Shown here: positions 1 through 12,500 of the stretch, piece after piece
Numbering within the stretch: the stretch's first letter is position 1
Layout of the letters: every line of letters starts with the position of its first letter
DNA from: Neocallimastix lanati (nom. inval.)
Lineage: Eukaryota > Neocallimastigomycota > Neocallimastigomycetes > Neocallimastigales > Neocallimastigaceae
Direction of reading: 5' to 3'
Assembly (NCBI GenBank): GCA_016946835.1
Contig: JACVTC010000054.1
Location: forward strand, 550,001-612,500
DNA length: 62,500 nucleotides
The notes under the pieces: model-generated
The model's database searches: none
What the model was told of the DNA's origin: nothing
What the model saw: only the letters and a program-made list of their open reading frames with translations
Position numbers and translations under genes: made by a program

Positions 1-5
1 TATAT

Positions 6-218
6 CTATTTTTTTTTTTTGGATTTTTTTTTTTTTTTTATTTTCATTTTTTTTTTAGTATTATCAATATCTTCGTTAATTTTAACGGAGTTTTCAATTA
101 AACTCTCATTTTTAATTGTACTATTTGATTTAGTAATTTCCTTTGAATTAATGATTGAAATTTCACTTTCAGCATTATCAATATTTATAAGAACATCATT
201 TGAATTAATATTACTCAT
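6..218 (-). CDS. Short Asn/Lys-rich reading frame, possibly a first exon
   Basis: Seventy codons on the minus strand, starting at an ATG at 216-218 and ending in a TAG at 6-8. The first 50 residues are a mixed polar sequence (N, S, I, E, D) that looks translated. The last 20 are almost pure lysine from A-runs, so the end may not be a real stop: a homopolymer error or an intron could carry the frame past the window edge. A 5-codon upstream ATG frame (M-K-R-N-E-stop) overlaps the leader. No domain is recognisable. It could be the N terminus of a gene lying to the left, or chance. Confidence 0.3.
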   Translation of the reverse strand: MSNINSNDVLINIDNAESEISIINSKEITKSNSTIKNESLIENSVKINEDIDNTKKKMKIKKKKKSKKKK

Positions 219-786
219 TTCGTTTCATGTGTTTTCCAAAAAAATAAAAAAAAAAAAAAAAAAGACAAAATTTTATTAACTAAAATGTATATGTTATTTA
301 TTTATTTTTTGTAGAAAGAAAAAAAAAAAAAAAAAAAAAAATCTATATATTTTTGTTGTATTATTATTATTATTATTGTTATTATTATTATTATTTTTTT
401 TAAAATAAAAATGAATGGGTATTTTCGATTAATATAATCGCAATAATAGCAGAAAAAAATAGCATTTTAAGTATCTATTATCTATGATTCACAATTTATA
501 AACAATCTTTGTAGTTATCTTAAATAACGTTTTTTTTTTTTTTTTTTTTTTTGTTATAAATCAACCAAATCATTTTATTCGATATAAATTAAATAGTATT
601 ATACTAACATTACAATATAATAATATTAAACACTGAATATAATCTGCAATATAATATATATTAAATATTGGCTAACTATATAAATCAATACTCTTTATAC
701 TTTAATCGTTAGTGAAGTTTTAAAATATAGATGATACATTTTGATACCAAATTCTTGCATTTTGGTTTAACGAATATACTTAAGGT
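219..786. other. AT-rich intergenic DNA
   Basis: Homopolymer A and T runs and a short (ATT)n tract (around 359-393). It should hold the 5' region of the leftmost minus-strand frame and the 3' end of the gene at 787-1488. No other coding signal seen. Confidence 0.6.
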
Positions 787-1488
787 TTAATTAATACCTG
801 TATATTGTTTGTGGGATTCAGTATTACTAACTTTAGTATTAGAGTTATAACAAGCAATACAACATACAATGATTACAATTATAATCAAAAATCCTAGAGT
901 ACTAAGAAATTTAAGAGTATATTCAATGTCAGTTTCTCCCTCAGGTTGTTCAGGGTAGTGGCATACGCCATCATAATCTCCTTCTGCACATTCATCTCTA
1001 GTGGTACAAGGATCCCCCATAAACCTACCACAATGTCCATCTACGCAAAGTTTGATATCTCTTTTTTCGTTAAATACGCAATCATTGTTTACACACTTAT
1101 TTGTAAAACATTGAGAATCTTTACTGCATTTAACAGAAGTTTTATAAGCCTTTTCAAGACTAAAAAAATCTACGTATGGAAACGTTATATATCTATTGAC
1201 TTTATTTTTTTGATGCTCGGAATTGTTGTTTGGTAGTGAGATATTAGTGTTTATTGGAATTTCGATAAATGGGAACTTAATTTCTTTATCGGCTTTAAAA
1301 CAGTATGAGCCTTTACATAAGCTCGCCCAACAAAATTCGCATTCTTCAATGGAATTAGTAGTTGCATTTACGTGGTAGGCAAAATCGTAAGGAAGATCAT
1401 CTGATTCGACATCATATACCTTAGAGTAACCACACTGAAAATATAATGCAAAAAATATATATATTGCTAAAATAAAGCAAAGGGACAT
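787..1488 (-). CDS. Cys-rich type I membrane protein, secreted ectodomain
   Basis: A 233-residue protein with an N-terminal hydrophobic signal peptide (about residues 1-20), a cysteine-rich ectodomain and one C-terminal transmembrane helix (about 193-213) followed by a short polar tail. The ectodomain holds 13 cysteines (near 50, 53, 58, 63, 121, 127, 132, 137, 148, 153, 161, 167, 176). The spacing C-x5-C-x4-C-x4-C at 121-137 recalls small disulphide-rich repeats in secreted eukaryotic proteins. N-glycosylation sequons occur at N41-A-T and N82-I-S. The start is chosen because the signal peptide begins immediately at this ATG. The gene is intronless and clearly richer in GC than its flanks. 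I do not recognise the family. A cell-surface or endomembrane role is inferred from topology only. Confidence 0.8.
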   Translation of the reverse strand: MSLCFILAIYIFFALYFQCGYSKVYDVESDDLPYDFAYHVNATTNSIEECEFCWASLCKGSYCFKADKEIKFPFIEIPINTNISLPNNNSEHQKNKVNRYITFPYVDFFSLEKAYKTSVKCSKDSQCFTNKCVNNDCVFNEKRDIKLCVDGHCGRFMGDPCTTRDECAEGDYDGVCHYPEQPEGETDIEYTLKFLSTLGFLIIIVIIVCCIACYNSNTKVSNTESHKQYTGIN

Positions 1489-2014
1489 TGCAGTTACTTA
1501 TAAAGTTTTATATATTTAAATCGTAATATTGTTATTATGTATTTGTTTAATGTTGTTCAAATATTTTAATATAAAAAAAATAATATGATTTATATATAAA
1601 TATATATAAATATTAAAAAATATTTCTTTATATATATATAATATATAAAGAAATATTTTTTTTTTTTTATTTTTTATTTTTTTTTTATATAAAATTATTT
1701 TTAATATCTTGATATTGTATATTAATATTTTAATATAGATTTAATTTAATTTACTACAAAATAGTAATTAATAAAAATAATATTTAACATTAATTTATTA
1801 TGATATTAAAGTATAATAATTAAAAATTAATTTTAAGTTATTATAATAACTCAATTCCAAGATTATTATTATTAATTATGATTTATTTATAACTATTATT
1901 AATCTTTAAATCTATTTTATATTTAATGATATCCTATGCAACACTCTAATTTAACGAGTAATCACTTATAGACTAAAAATTATTGAAGACTAAAGATGTT
2001 TTATATATTAAATT
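1489..2014. other. AT-rich upstream region of the Cys-rich gene
   Basis: Contains the presumed promoter of the minus-strand gene ending at 1488. No clear core element can be separated from the background of TATA-like sequence. A long perfect hairpin lies at 1615-1660. Confidence 0.5.
1615..1660. repeat. Perfect inverted repeat (hairpin)
   Basis: Two 19-base arms containing ATATTTCTTTATAT and its complement are separated by about 8 bases of AT. The non-alternating TTTC/GAAA core makes it more than an (AT)n coincidence. It sits about 130 bp upstream of the Cys-rich gene's ATG; function unknown. Confidence 0.6.
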
Positions 2015-2045
2015 TTTATAATATCTTAATGTACATTACTTAACA
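2015..2045 (-). mobile_element. LTR fragment of the decayed copia family
   Basis: Thirty bases ending in CATTACTTAACA are identical to the terminal bases of the LTR at 25184-25399. In element orientation this is the 5' tip of an LTR (TGTTAAGTAATG...). The rest of the LTR is not recognisable beside it, so it is a short relic, probably of a solo LTR. Confidence 0.6.
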
Positions 2046-2350
2046 TATATATATATATGTTTAAATATTTTTCATTGATTTAAAGAATATTTTATCTTTT
2101 CTTTTAAAATATAAAAAACTACTATAATTACATACCCCAAAAAAATATATATAAATAAAAATATACATGATAGATATAACATTATAATATTATACAAGAA
2201 TGATTCATACATGAAGATATAGTAAAATGCATGAAAAAGAAAAATAAAAATATGAAAAAAAGAAAAAGAGACATGGAAAAAAAAAAAAAGATACTGTTTC
2301 TTAAAATATTTTTTTAAAAATTAATTAATAACTCTGATAAATAATAACAA

Positions 2351-2535
2351 TTACAAAAAACTGTTATAAATAATTGTACCAAAAATATTCATTAGGCCAT
2401 GCTTTGATATTTTACTATTACTCTCTTCTCCGTGCCGCAAAATTTTAAGATGATCTTCCCTCAAGTGAACCTCATAGAAAGTGATATGTTCTTGAGGGGA
2501 ATATATTATTATGAATATTGATATTAATATTATTA
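2351..2535 (-). pseudogene. Coding-like fragment, unidentified
   Basis: A minus-strand frame free of stops for roughly 60 codons, ending in TAA at 2351-2353. The middle 40 codons (about 2380-2505) have normal amino-acid composition (H, E, R, G, Q) and far higher GC than the surroundings. There is no convincing start codon or splice context, so it looks like a relic exon or a decayed gene piece. It lies on the same strand as the larger decayed tract at 3330-4830 and may be its downstream part. No family recognised. Confidence 0.4.
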
Positions 2536-3224
2536 TATAATAATTTTTATTTTTTATAATAGTAATTTTTTTTTTTTTATTATTTATAATATTTTATTTA
2601 TATTTATAACTAAAAAGTAAAAATTTAATATCCATATAACAAAAAAAAAAAAAAAAGTATAACATTGAAGATTGATGATATTATTAAACATTAATACAAA
2701 AAAAAAAAAAAAATATTATTTATTATTAATTTTATTAGATTGAATAATTAAAATAATAGTTTTATATTTAAAAAGAATTCATTTATTGATTAGAATATTC
2801 AATAAATATTAAATACTAATAATTTTAACAAGTTAACACAATTTAATTAACTATAAAATTTGGTTTATATTTATTAAATTGATTATTATAAAATATAATC
2901 AATTTAATAATTAAACTACTAGAGCATAATTAATTTAAATTAAATATAAGAATAATATTATATTTATTTATTTATTATTTATTTACAATAGTAAAAAAAA
3001 ATATATATATATATATTTATATATATATTTGTACATAATATTATAAATTAACAAAGTATCCAATGCATATGTAATTTCTATTAATCAGATAGTTAACTAA
3101 CATTTATTTATTTTTTTATATTATTTGTATTTATTTTTATATTTGATTAATTAAAGTATTATTCATGATCCTATTATTACTAGTTATATATTCCATATTA
3201 TTAATTAATGATTAAATAATATAT

Positions 3225-3230
3225 TATAAC

Positions 3231-3310
<80 letters not shown>
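3225..3310. repeat. (AT)n followed by a long T-run
   Basis: About 18 AT units run directly into about 45 T. The same arrangement recurs at 9503-9560. Confidence 0.8.
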
Positions 3311-3315
<5 letters not shown>

Positions 3316-3329
3316 TATTTAGCATTCAT

Positions 3330-3572
3330 TAAATGAATCTATTATAATACAATAAATTTCATTATGTGGTTTTAAAGCATCCCCTTTGATCTACTTAAAA
3401 GACCAAGATTATACACACCTATATCATTGATTACCCTTTCATAAGAACGTCGATATAAATGTTCATTGTACATTTTTACAACTAATTTCTCTTTAACATA
3501 TTCATGCATATGTTGTTTTGTTCCTATTCTCATCAATAAGATTAATAATAGTATGTTTACGAATTAACTCTG

Positions 3573-3604
<32 letters not shown>

Positions 3605-4830
3605 AGCATTTTGATGAGAATCATGACCGATTAAATAATTATTAATATCTATTACTAAAGCGGATTTTTTTTTTTTTTGGAGATGAGGTATAATTTTCTT
3701 ACAATTTTTTATAATGGTAAACTTTAGAGGAGACTTCTCTTCCCTAATCTACAAGTTTCTTACACTTCCAAAGTATCTTTTATTCGACCCTCTTTGATAA
3801 AAAGTAGACTTCTTTTTCCATCCTTATATCCTTTTTTAATTACACTTTAATATTCTTAAAGATCTTTAATGGAAAAATTCTATACATTTTTTTTTTTTTT
3901 TTTAAGAGTAAATTCTTATACTCTTCAGAATTCTCATTTAATGAAATGTCATGTTGGATATAGAGTTGGTCGCCACAATATTTTTATTGTTGTATGAGAT
4001 AACATTTGACTAGATTTTCAGAGGCTTGATTAAGATCATCCTCCGTTAATACTTTGATGCCTATGAAATTCCTTCAATAATATATTTACCACTCTTTCAA
4101 GAAGTTTCATTCCTCTAGCCCTCAGAATTGGCTTTTTGTAAATATATCAATAATATTTTGAATAATTTTTAGCATCTTGCCAAAAATTTGGATTATTAAA
4201 TATTTTATCATTTTATATCCAAAGTAGAGATCATTCTATTTTTAATATAGTTCAAGTGAAATGATTCTATCGATTTACAAAGCTCAATATTCGTTTCGTT
4301 TAATAATTGGTTTAAAGCTTTAATATTCTTTTTCCATGATTTTTTTTTTCTTTTATTGGAAGTTGGACATGCATCCTCCATCGCCTTATTATAAAAAATT
4401 TTTAAAATAAAAGTTACATGTCATAAAACTTTTTACATTCTTAAGCTTATACTCTTATAGTATTTCCTAGGAATTCTAAAATTCTTCTCTTGAATTGAAA
4501 ATATCGTTTAGATCTACTGGATTCTTATCTTATCAGGTAAATCATTGATATAATTATAAAATAATAATAATAATATATAATTGAACTAAAAAATTCATTT
4601 TTTAAGCATATCCTATTGTCTAACTTTATCAATCATCCAAAAATAAAATGATTTCTCCATGTCTTTCCTTAAATAAATTTCTTATAACAAAACGTCTGTT
4701 TCTATTATTTTATGAATAATTTTATTAACAGTTTCCTTCTTTAATAACATTTAATTGATCACCAGAAAAGTTTTAATTATAAAGTTTTTGCATTTCTGTA
4801 TTTACTAACAAAAAAAAAAAAAACTTAATT
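3330..4830 (-). pseudogene. Decayed protein-coding tract, unidentified
   Basis: About 1.5 kb whose minus strand reads as coding sequence broken by many frameshifts, T-run insertions and TAA/TAG stops. Well-preserved patches include 3360-3660 (motifs such as LIRKHTIINLIDENR and RRSYERVINDIGVYNLG in adjacent frames), about 4165-4200 (NFWQDAKNYSKYY), about 4230-4385 (a Lys/Asn-rich helix-like stretch) and about 4640-4790. GC is visibly higher than in flanking desert. I cannot assign a family; a dead transposon gene or a dead host gene are both possible. The strand call rests on long patches of sensible residues found only on the minus strand. Confidence 0.45.
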
Positions 4831-5213
4831 TTTTTTAAAAAGCATATATATATATATTTATTATAAAAATTCAATTAACAATTAAAAATAAATAAATAAA
4901 TTATTATATAATAATATGATATAATATAGATGATAAAATGTGTTCATATAATATTAATTTTTGAAAGTTTCGTTTATTAATTTTTTTTTTTTTATTCTTT
5001 TATTCAATTCTTATAGTAAAATATAATTCTTACTATAAGATAAAAAAAATTAATCTTATATCAATAATTTTTTTTTTGCTATTTAATAATAAAATAAATG
5101 ATTTAACTAACTTCAAACATCTAACCACTAATAGAGTTATTAAACTCAATAAATTTACATATCATATTAAAAATGAATAAGTATGAACAATCTTTTATTG
5201 TTGGTAGATAATA

Positions 5214-5486
5214 ATAAATAATTAATAAAAAATAATAAATAATAGATAATAAATAATAAACAATAAATAATAAATAAATGAATAATTGAATAATAAATAA
5301 TAAATAATAAATAATAAATAATAAATAATAAATAATAAATAATAAATAATAAATAATAAATAATAAATAATAAATAATAAATAATAAATAATAAATAATA
5401 AATAATAAATAATAAATAATAAATAATAAATAATAAATAATAAATAATAAATAATAAATAGTAAATAATAAATAATAAATAATAAT

Positions 5487-5487
<1 letters not shown>
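5214..5487. repeat. Period-7 AT satellite (AATAATA)n
   Basis: An almost perfect heptanucleotide array of about 270 bp followed directly by a T-run of about 39. The same unit, in the opposite orientation, forms arrays at 20217-21106 and 50757-50897. Confidence 0.9.
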
Positions 5488-5526
<39 letters not shown>

Positions 5527-5819
5527 AATATAAATTAAGATAAAATAAAACTTTGGTATCTAAATAGCTTAGTAGTACAAAATGAAGTTTGGTCTTTTTT
5601 TTTTTAATATAATTACTAATTAACTTCTAATAATTTTTGTTAATAAGTAAAAGATTTTTTTTTGGCAAATTAATTTTTTAAACTCTATTTAATAAGAAAT
5701 TATTTTTAATTAGAACTAATTTTAATTTTAAATGATTAATAAAAAGATAATTTAATATATAAAAAAAAAATTTTTTTTTATGTTATTTGACATTCAAATA
5801 ATCTTTAAAACTATTTTCT

Positions 5820-6240
5820 AAAAATAAAAAAAAAAAAAAAAAAAAGGTCACATTAAATAATTAAACAAAAAAAAAGATGTTTAGACTAATATTTTAGTTA
5901 TCATAAATATAAAATGAAAATAAAGACCACATCAAATTATTAAACAAAAAAAAAAAAAAATATATATATATTTATATTAATATTCTAATTATCATAAAAA
6001 AAAAAAAAAAGTAATTTTCATTATGTATATCGTCATATGAATATGTAATAGTATATGTTAATAGCATATAATTATAATATTATGCTATACTAATGCTCAT
6101 ACATATACAACATACAAATCATTTCACAGTTTTCAAGATATCATAAAAAAAAAATAAAGACCACGACAAATTATTAGATAAAAAAATTGTTTATAATAAT
6201 ATTCTAGTTTTCATAAAAAAAAAAAAAAAAAAGACTGACT
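5820..6240. repeat. Degenerate tandem repeat, unit about 110-130 bp
   Basis: Three or four diverged units share AAAG(A/T)CCAC, AAATTATTA(A/G)A, an A-run, then TAATATTCTA and TATCATAA. Unit boundaries are blurred by A-run length changes. Confidence 0.5.
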
Positions 6241-6419
6241 TTTTTTTTGGAGTATTAATAAAGCTTTCATTAATATTAATATATTAAAATTATAAAAATT
6301 ACTTATTCTCTTCATATGTATTAATCTTTTTTGTTGTTTTTTTCTTTTTTAGTTTTTTTTTTTTTTTTTTGTTTTTTTTTGTTTTTGTTTTTTTATTTTC
6401 TTGTTTTTTGTTTTGTAAA

Positions 6420-6640
6420 GTATATATCCTTAATGAAAGTAAAAAAAAAAAAATAAAATCATTAATATTTATGTTTATTGTTTTTTTTTTTTCCATTATG
6501 AAAAAAAATAAAAATAAAAATAAAATAAAATCATTAATATTTATGTTCATAGATTTTTTTCCTTAATGAAAGAAAAAAAAAATTAAATCATTAATATTTA
6601 TATTTATTGGTTTTTTGCCTTAATGAAAAAAAAAAAAAAA
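6420..6640. repeat. Tandem repeat, unit about 70 bp
   Basis: Three to four units each carry CTTAATGAAA, an A-run, AAATCATTAATATTTAT and a T-run. The short reading frames here on both strands follow the repeat and are not genes. Confidence 0.65.
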
Positions 6641-7093
6641 TTATTTATTAGTTTTAAGTATAAATATAATATTTTAATAATATAATATTTCTTTAAATTA
6701 TTTTTTTCATATTTTTATTTCTAAATGAAATATTTTAACTTAACTAACTTTTTGTAAATAAAATAATAATATTAATAATAATAATAATAATAAAGTCATT
6801 CAAGTCATTCAAACTAGTAATTTATATATTTACTGCTAGAGAAAAAAAATTTTTTTTTTCAGGTAAACCGTTATATTCATATAATTTAAATCATGAGCGG
6901 ATCACTTTTTTTTTTTTTTTAATTATTGACTTCTAATTAATTAAATATTGTACTTTTTTCGTACTTAACAATCACAAATAAATATAATTTAAAAAAAAAA
7001 AAAAAAAAGCTAGGACCATTAAATATTACTAAATAAATAACATTCAATGCCTATATTATTTTTGAGATTTTATATTTTATTTTGTGTCACTAA

Positions 7094-7124
<31 letters not shown>

Positions 7125-7305
7125 TGTTTAAAAATAATACAAAAACACAAAACAAAAAATAATAATAATAATAATAATAAGGAAATTTTATAAATTCAAT
7201 AAATAAATAAATAAATTAATTAATAGTAATTAATTTGTTTTGTTATTTTTTTTTATGATATATATATATAATATAGATTCAATTTTATTACTTTATTAAT
7301 ATCTT

Positions 7306-7339
<34 letters not shown>

Positions 7340-9438
7340 TAAATAAAAAAAGGTTATTTAATTATTGAACAATTTTAAATTTTGGCTTGTGACCTTTTAC
7401 TATTTCATGAATTTCGTTTGTTCATTGTATAGGAAAGTATTAAAAATTAATAATTAATTACGCCAATAAAAAATTTTATTATTATTTCTATAATTGCTAA
7501 TTATTATTATTTTAATAATACCAAATTAATCATTAATTATGTTAATGTATATAAAAAGTTATTATTTTAGCAATAATCAAAAAAAAAAAAAAATTTTTTT
7601 TTATGGAAAAGGATATATTAATATTTTTCCATTTTTGTTTTTTGAAAGCTACTTTAAATAAACTATTTAGAATTAATACCATCATTTGGATAATACAAAT
7701 AATATATATATAGTATAATTTTGAATTATAATGAGAGTTATAAAAAAAAATGGAAACATGAAATTATTTAAGTTTAAAAAAAATTTCACCAAAATATAAT
7801 AAAATGATTTAATAAGTTCACAGAATAGATTTAATGGATTATATCAAAATATAAAAAATAAAAAAAATATATATTACAATAGGAAAATTTATTTAAAGAA
7901 TTATCTATTATATATATTTTTGTGGGATATTTTATAATTCATTAGAAAATCAAAAAAAAAAAAAAAAAAAAAAAAAAATAATAATAATAATAATAATAAT
8001 ATATTTTGTCCTTAAAAATAATTACTTGTAGATGTTAGCATTGATATAAATTTTTTTTTTTTAAATATTCTTAAACTATATTAAAAAAATTATTGATGAA
8101 TTAATAATATTGAAAGCAAAACAAATAAAATAAAAAAAAATCATTTTATAATTTAAAAAAAACAAAGACAAACCAATATAATATGATACTTATTATAATT
8201 AAAATGATTATATAATTTTATATCAGCTAATTATAATAATAATATTTTAATAAAAATAAAATAGTTTTTTTTTTTTTTTTTAAAAAAAATTTTTTTTTTT
8301 CATTATTATAGGTAAACATATTTTATTTTATTATTTAAATATAAATGAAATAATAATTAAATAATAAAAAAAATAAATAAAACTACTATAGATTAGGTTA
8401 ATACTTTATATAATAAAAAAAATTATAATTTTTACTTAAAAAATTGTTTCTATATTAAACTAATTATTATATTCGCGTAAAAATAAAATATTAAATTAAA
8501 AATTTAATAAATCAATATCAATCATTAAATAATATTAATAAAAATATTAAAAAAATTATGTAAACACAATATTATTTAAAATAATAATAATGTATTCATT
8601 TATTGTTAAAGAGTTTGATACAAAATGTATAAAATAAAGTCATATTAAAAATATATTTTATTTAATAATAATTTAGTGATAAAAAGGACTCCATTATTAA
8701 ATATTAACATTTTGTTTCTATTTTATATTATTTACATGTTACATACATAATAAAATATTTATAATAGTGTAATGTACAATATATAATCATATAAACCTAT
8801 ACATTTATCATTAAATAATCTATATCATCATAAAATTTATAACAATAATAATAATTATATATAATTTTAAGTTTTTCTGTAAATAATTTTAAATAAATTG
8901 ATAAAACCTTAATTTTTAATACCATTTAAAAAAAAAAAGAAATTGTGTTTTTGTTTATTATTAATTTTTTACTCATCCAAGAAAATATGAACTATTTTTT
9001 ATATATAAAACTAGTTATGTTTCATTTAATTATTAATAAAAAGAAAAAATACAAAAATGTTTAATAATTTAAATATTTTTTAAATCAATTAAATAACTCC
9101 AATTTTTTTTTTTTTTTTTTAAAAGATGGGTGACGTAATCTTTTTTTATTTAAGGCTATTTTTATACTTTTCAAGTATTTAGCCACTTTTGAGGTAGTAA
9201 ATTAACTTTATTTAGCTGTTTTTTACATCATGATACTTGGAAGAAAGATTTATGATTTGTAAATGAATTAATATCAACCGTAAAAAAAAAATATTCTTAA
9301 AGATAATTTGTGTCTCTTTATTTCAATAAATTAAATCAAAGTAGAATATTTTTTTAAGTTAAAAAAAATAATAATAATGGTAAATTAAAATAAAGGAAAA
9401 AACCTTTAAGTAATGAGAATAAAGATGAAATTTTTTTT

Positions 9439-9469
9439 AATATGATTTATAAAAATTATAAATCATATT
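9439..9469. repeat. Perfect 14-bp inverted repeat, 3-base loop
   Basis: AATATGATTTATAA, loop AAA, then the exact complement. No gene is adjacent, so a transcriptional role cannot be argued. Confidence 0.6.
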
Positions 9470-9497
9470 AATTTATAATATATTTTTCTAGTCTATG

Positions 9498-9502
<5 letters not shown>

Positions 9503-9560
<58 letters not shown>
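9503..9560. repeat. (AT)n followed by a long T-run
   Basis: About 14 AT units lead into about 30 T, the same architecture as 3225-3310. Confidence 0.8.
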
Positions 9561-12500
9561 CAAATTCTCTCTTATTATCTAAAAAATATAAATATTTAAA
9601 TAATTTAATTTTTTTTTTTCATTCGTTAAAAAAATATTTCCATTTTATGATAAATTTTTTATTTTAAATTCAATATTCAATTTAATTTTATTGTAGTAAA
9701 AATAAAATACTAATATTTGTCTTCCTTTATAGAGTTTTTACTAATTAATTAAAATAAAATAAAATAAAAAATTTAAATAATAAATATAGGTTAAAAATAT
9801 AATTTAATAAAATAGTTTTAAGTAATAAGTATAATGAAAAAAAAAAAAAAACTGAATAAATTAACATTCATGTTGTATAAAACATTTAATAATATATAAA
9901 TTTCTCTTTTAAAAATTATTTTTTTTCTTTATTTTTTTAATAATTATATCTGTTTCAAATCAAACAAATTTTTAACAATCTTATTATACATTGTTATATA
10001 ATGTTATAAGTAAATATAAATAAAAATTAAAAAAAAAAAAAAAATTGTAATTATATATTTTTTATTTGTTATTTGTTAATTTTTTTTTTTTTTTTTTTTG
10101 TTTCTTTCTAAAATTTTTTGTTTGTTAATATATTTAATTTAAATAATTATAATATATTTAAAAAAAATTAATTTTTTTTTTTGTTGTTGTTATTTCATTT
10201 TTATTTTCTTAAAACTTTGTTTCCTATTACTACAACAAATATAAACTATATATGGTAATTTAATTTATTTTTATTTTTTTAATTATTTTTAATTTTAATT
10301 TTTTTTTTAAACATTTTTGAAAAATATTTTGAATTTAATTTTAATATTATTATTGTAAACGTGATATGTTTGAAAAAAAAAAAAAATTTAATTTATTTAA
10401 TAATTTTTGGTCAATTATTGAGAAAGAATTAAGATTAATTATTAATTAAATTTAATTATTTTAATTAATGTTTTATTAGGGATTACATCTCTTAAATTAA
10501 AATTGATTGTATATTCTGTATAAAAAATGGGAACTTTAAGATATAATATTTAATCGAATTTAATCATGATTAAAAGTATTTACTAATATATAATAATATA
10601 TTATTTATAAATATAACCTTTATATTCATATATATTTCATTTTTATATTAAAGATAAAAAAGAAAATAATTAAAAAAAATTTTTTTTTTTAAATATTATC
10701 TTAATTCATAATTATAATTATACTTTGGTTAAGCTCTCATTTTTTTTTTTTTTATATGAAGGATATATATGATTATTTTGACAGTAAAGTAAACTGAAAT
10801 AATAATGAATTAATGAAGACTTATTTGAATATTGTATTATTTTTATTATAAATACATTTTTATAATATATTTTTATAATATATAGATATTGATTTTATAT
10901 ACAGAATTATTTTATAATATATAATGTTTTTTAATATATTGATAAAAGGATATTTATAATTATATAAAAATATTATAATTAAAATATATAAAATATATAC
11001 ATTATTATTATCATTTGTAAATTAAGTATCTTTGAAACATAAACTCAAATTACTATGTATCATTCATTATGTTTGAAAAATTATAAAATATATATCCTAT
11101 CGGAATAAAATTTATAATTAATTATGGAATAGCCAAAATCTCTGAAACCATTCCAATAAGAAAATAAAAAAAAAATCATTGTTTTATATTAAAAGGATTA
11201 ATTAAAAAAGAATAGAAAATTAGTTTTGATTTAAAGAAAAAAAAAAAAAAAGTTGACTGTACTGTTAATATACTATAATCTAGAATGTTAATTTAACTTT
11301 TAAATAATTAAAAAAAAAAAAAAAGCATTTAAACTTTAACTGATTTAATATAATGGATGAATAAAAATTATTGAAAACTTAAAAATTAATAAATAAATAG
11401 CTTGATTCAATAGCATTATAAAGGGTTAATACATTAATAGAAAATAAATAAATAAATAAATAGATAAATAAAAGGTAAAAAATTATAATTATATTATATA
11501 ATTAAATATTATTAAATAAAAATTTTTCTTTTTCTCTTTTTTTAAATACTAGAATTGAAAAAATTTTTTTATTTTAATATTTTTTTTAATTATTTTTTAA
11601 TATTTTTTTTAATATATTTTTTTTAATATTTTTAATTTTTCAAAAATTTTAATATAGATAAAATATTTATTTGCTAATAATTGTCTCTATAACATATTTA
11701 ATTATATAAATTAACTAGACCTTTTTTATCTTTTGTATCTTTCAAGAAATTTGAGCCATTTTAATCTTATGTGCAACATTAATTTATCTTTAATTTATAT
11801 TTAATTTTAATTCTATTTGATTTGACATGATTTTATATTTATTTGAGTTTAAATATAATGTAACACTAATTTATTTATTTATTTATTTTTTTAATAATAA
11901 AGCTATTTTAATAAAATTATTTTTGGCTAAATTTTTTGATAATATATATATATATTTTTAAATAATTATAATTGCACTCTTAATTCCATTTTAATTTTCT
12001 TATTTAGAAGATTTTAAATTTTTTTGCTATACATTTTTGTTATTATTACTATTATTTAATACAATACATAAAGTAGAATAAAAAATGTAAAAAAAAATGT
12101 AAAATATATATATATAAATAAACATAAAAATAAAAAATAAAAATAAAATATAAAGATGATATTGGTTTATAAGCTATCATATTATAAATAATATAATTAT
12201 AAAAAATATTATTAATCATGCATTTATCAATTAATTAAAATGATTTATTTCTTAATCATAATTAACATCCATCTATTATTTTAAATAAATAAATAATTCA
12301 TAATATTAATAATAATTAATATTATCATTGATGACAAATTTAAATTTCATGTTTGAAATACTTTTTTTTTTTTTTGCTATTATATTTAAATCTTAAGAAT
12401 TATTAAAATTGATTAAATTATTTATCTAAATCTTTTTTTGTTAAGATTCTTTGGATTTTTTATATTTTATAATTAAATATATTTATGCATATTATAAGTA

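Noticed and set aside
2398-2510. Structured RNA candidate: hairpin CCCTCAAG...CTTGAGGG in a GC-rich island
   Set aside because: The same bases translate on the minus strand as about 40 sensible codons, so a coding relic explains the composition; no known snRNA, SRP or snoRNA boxes were found.
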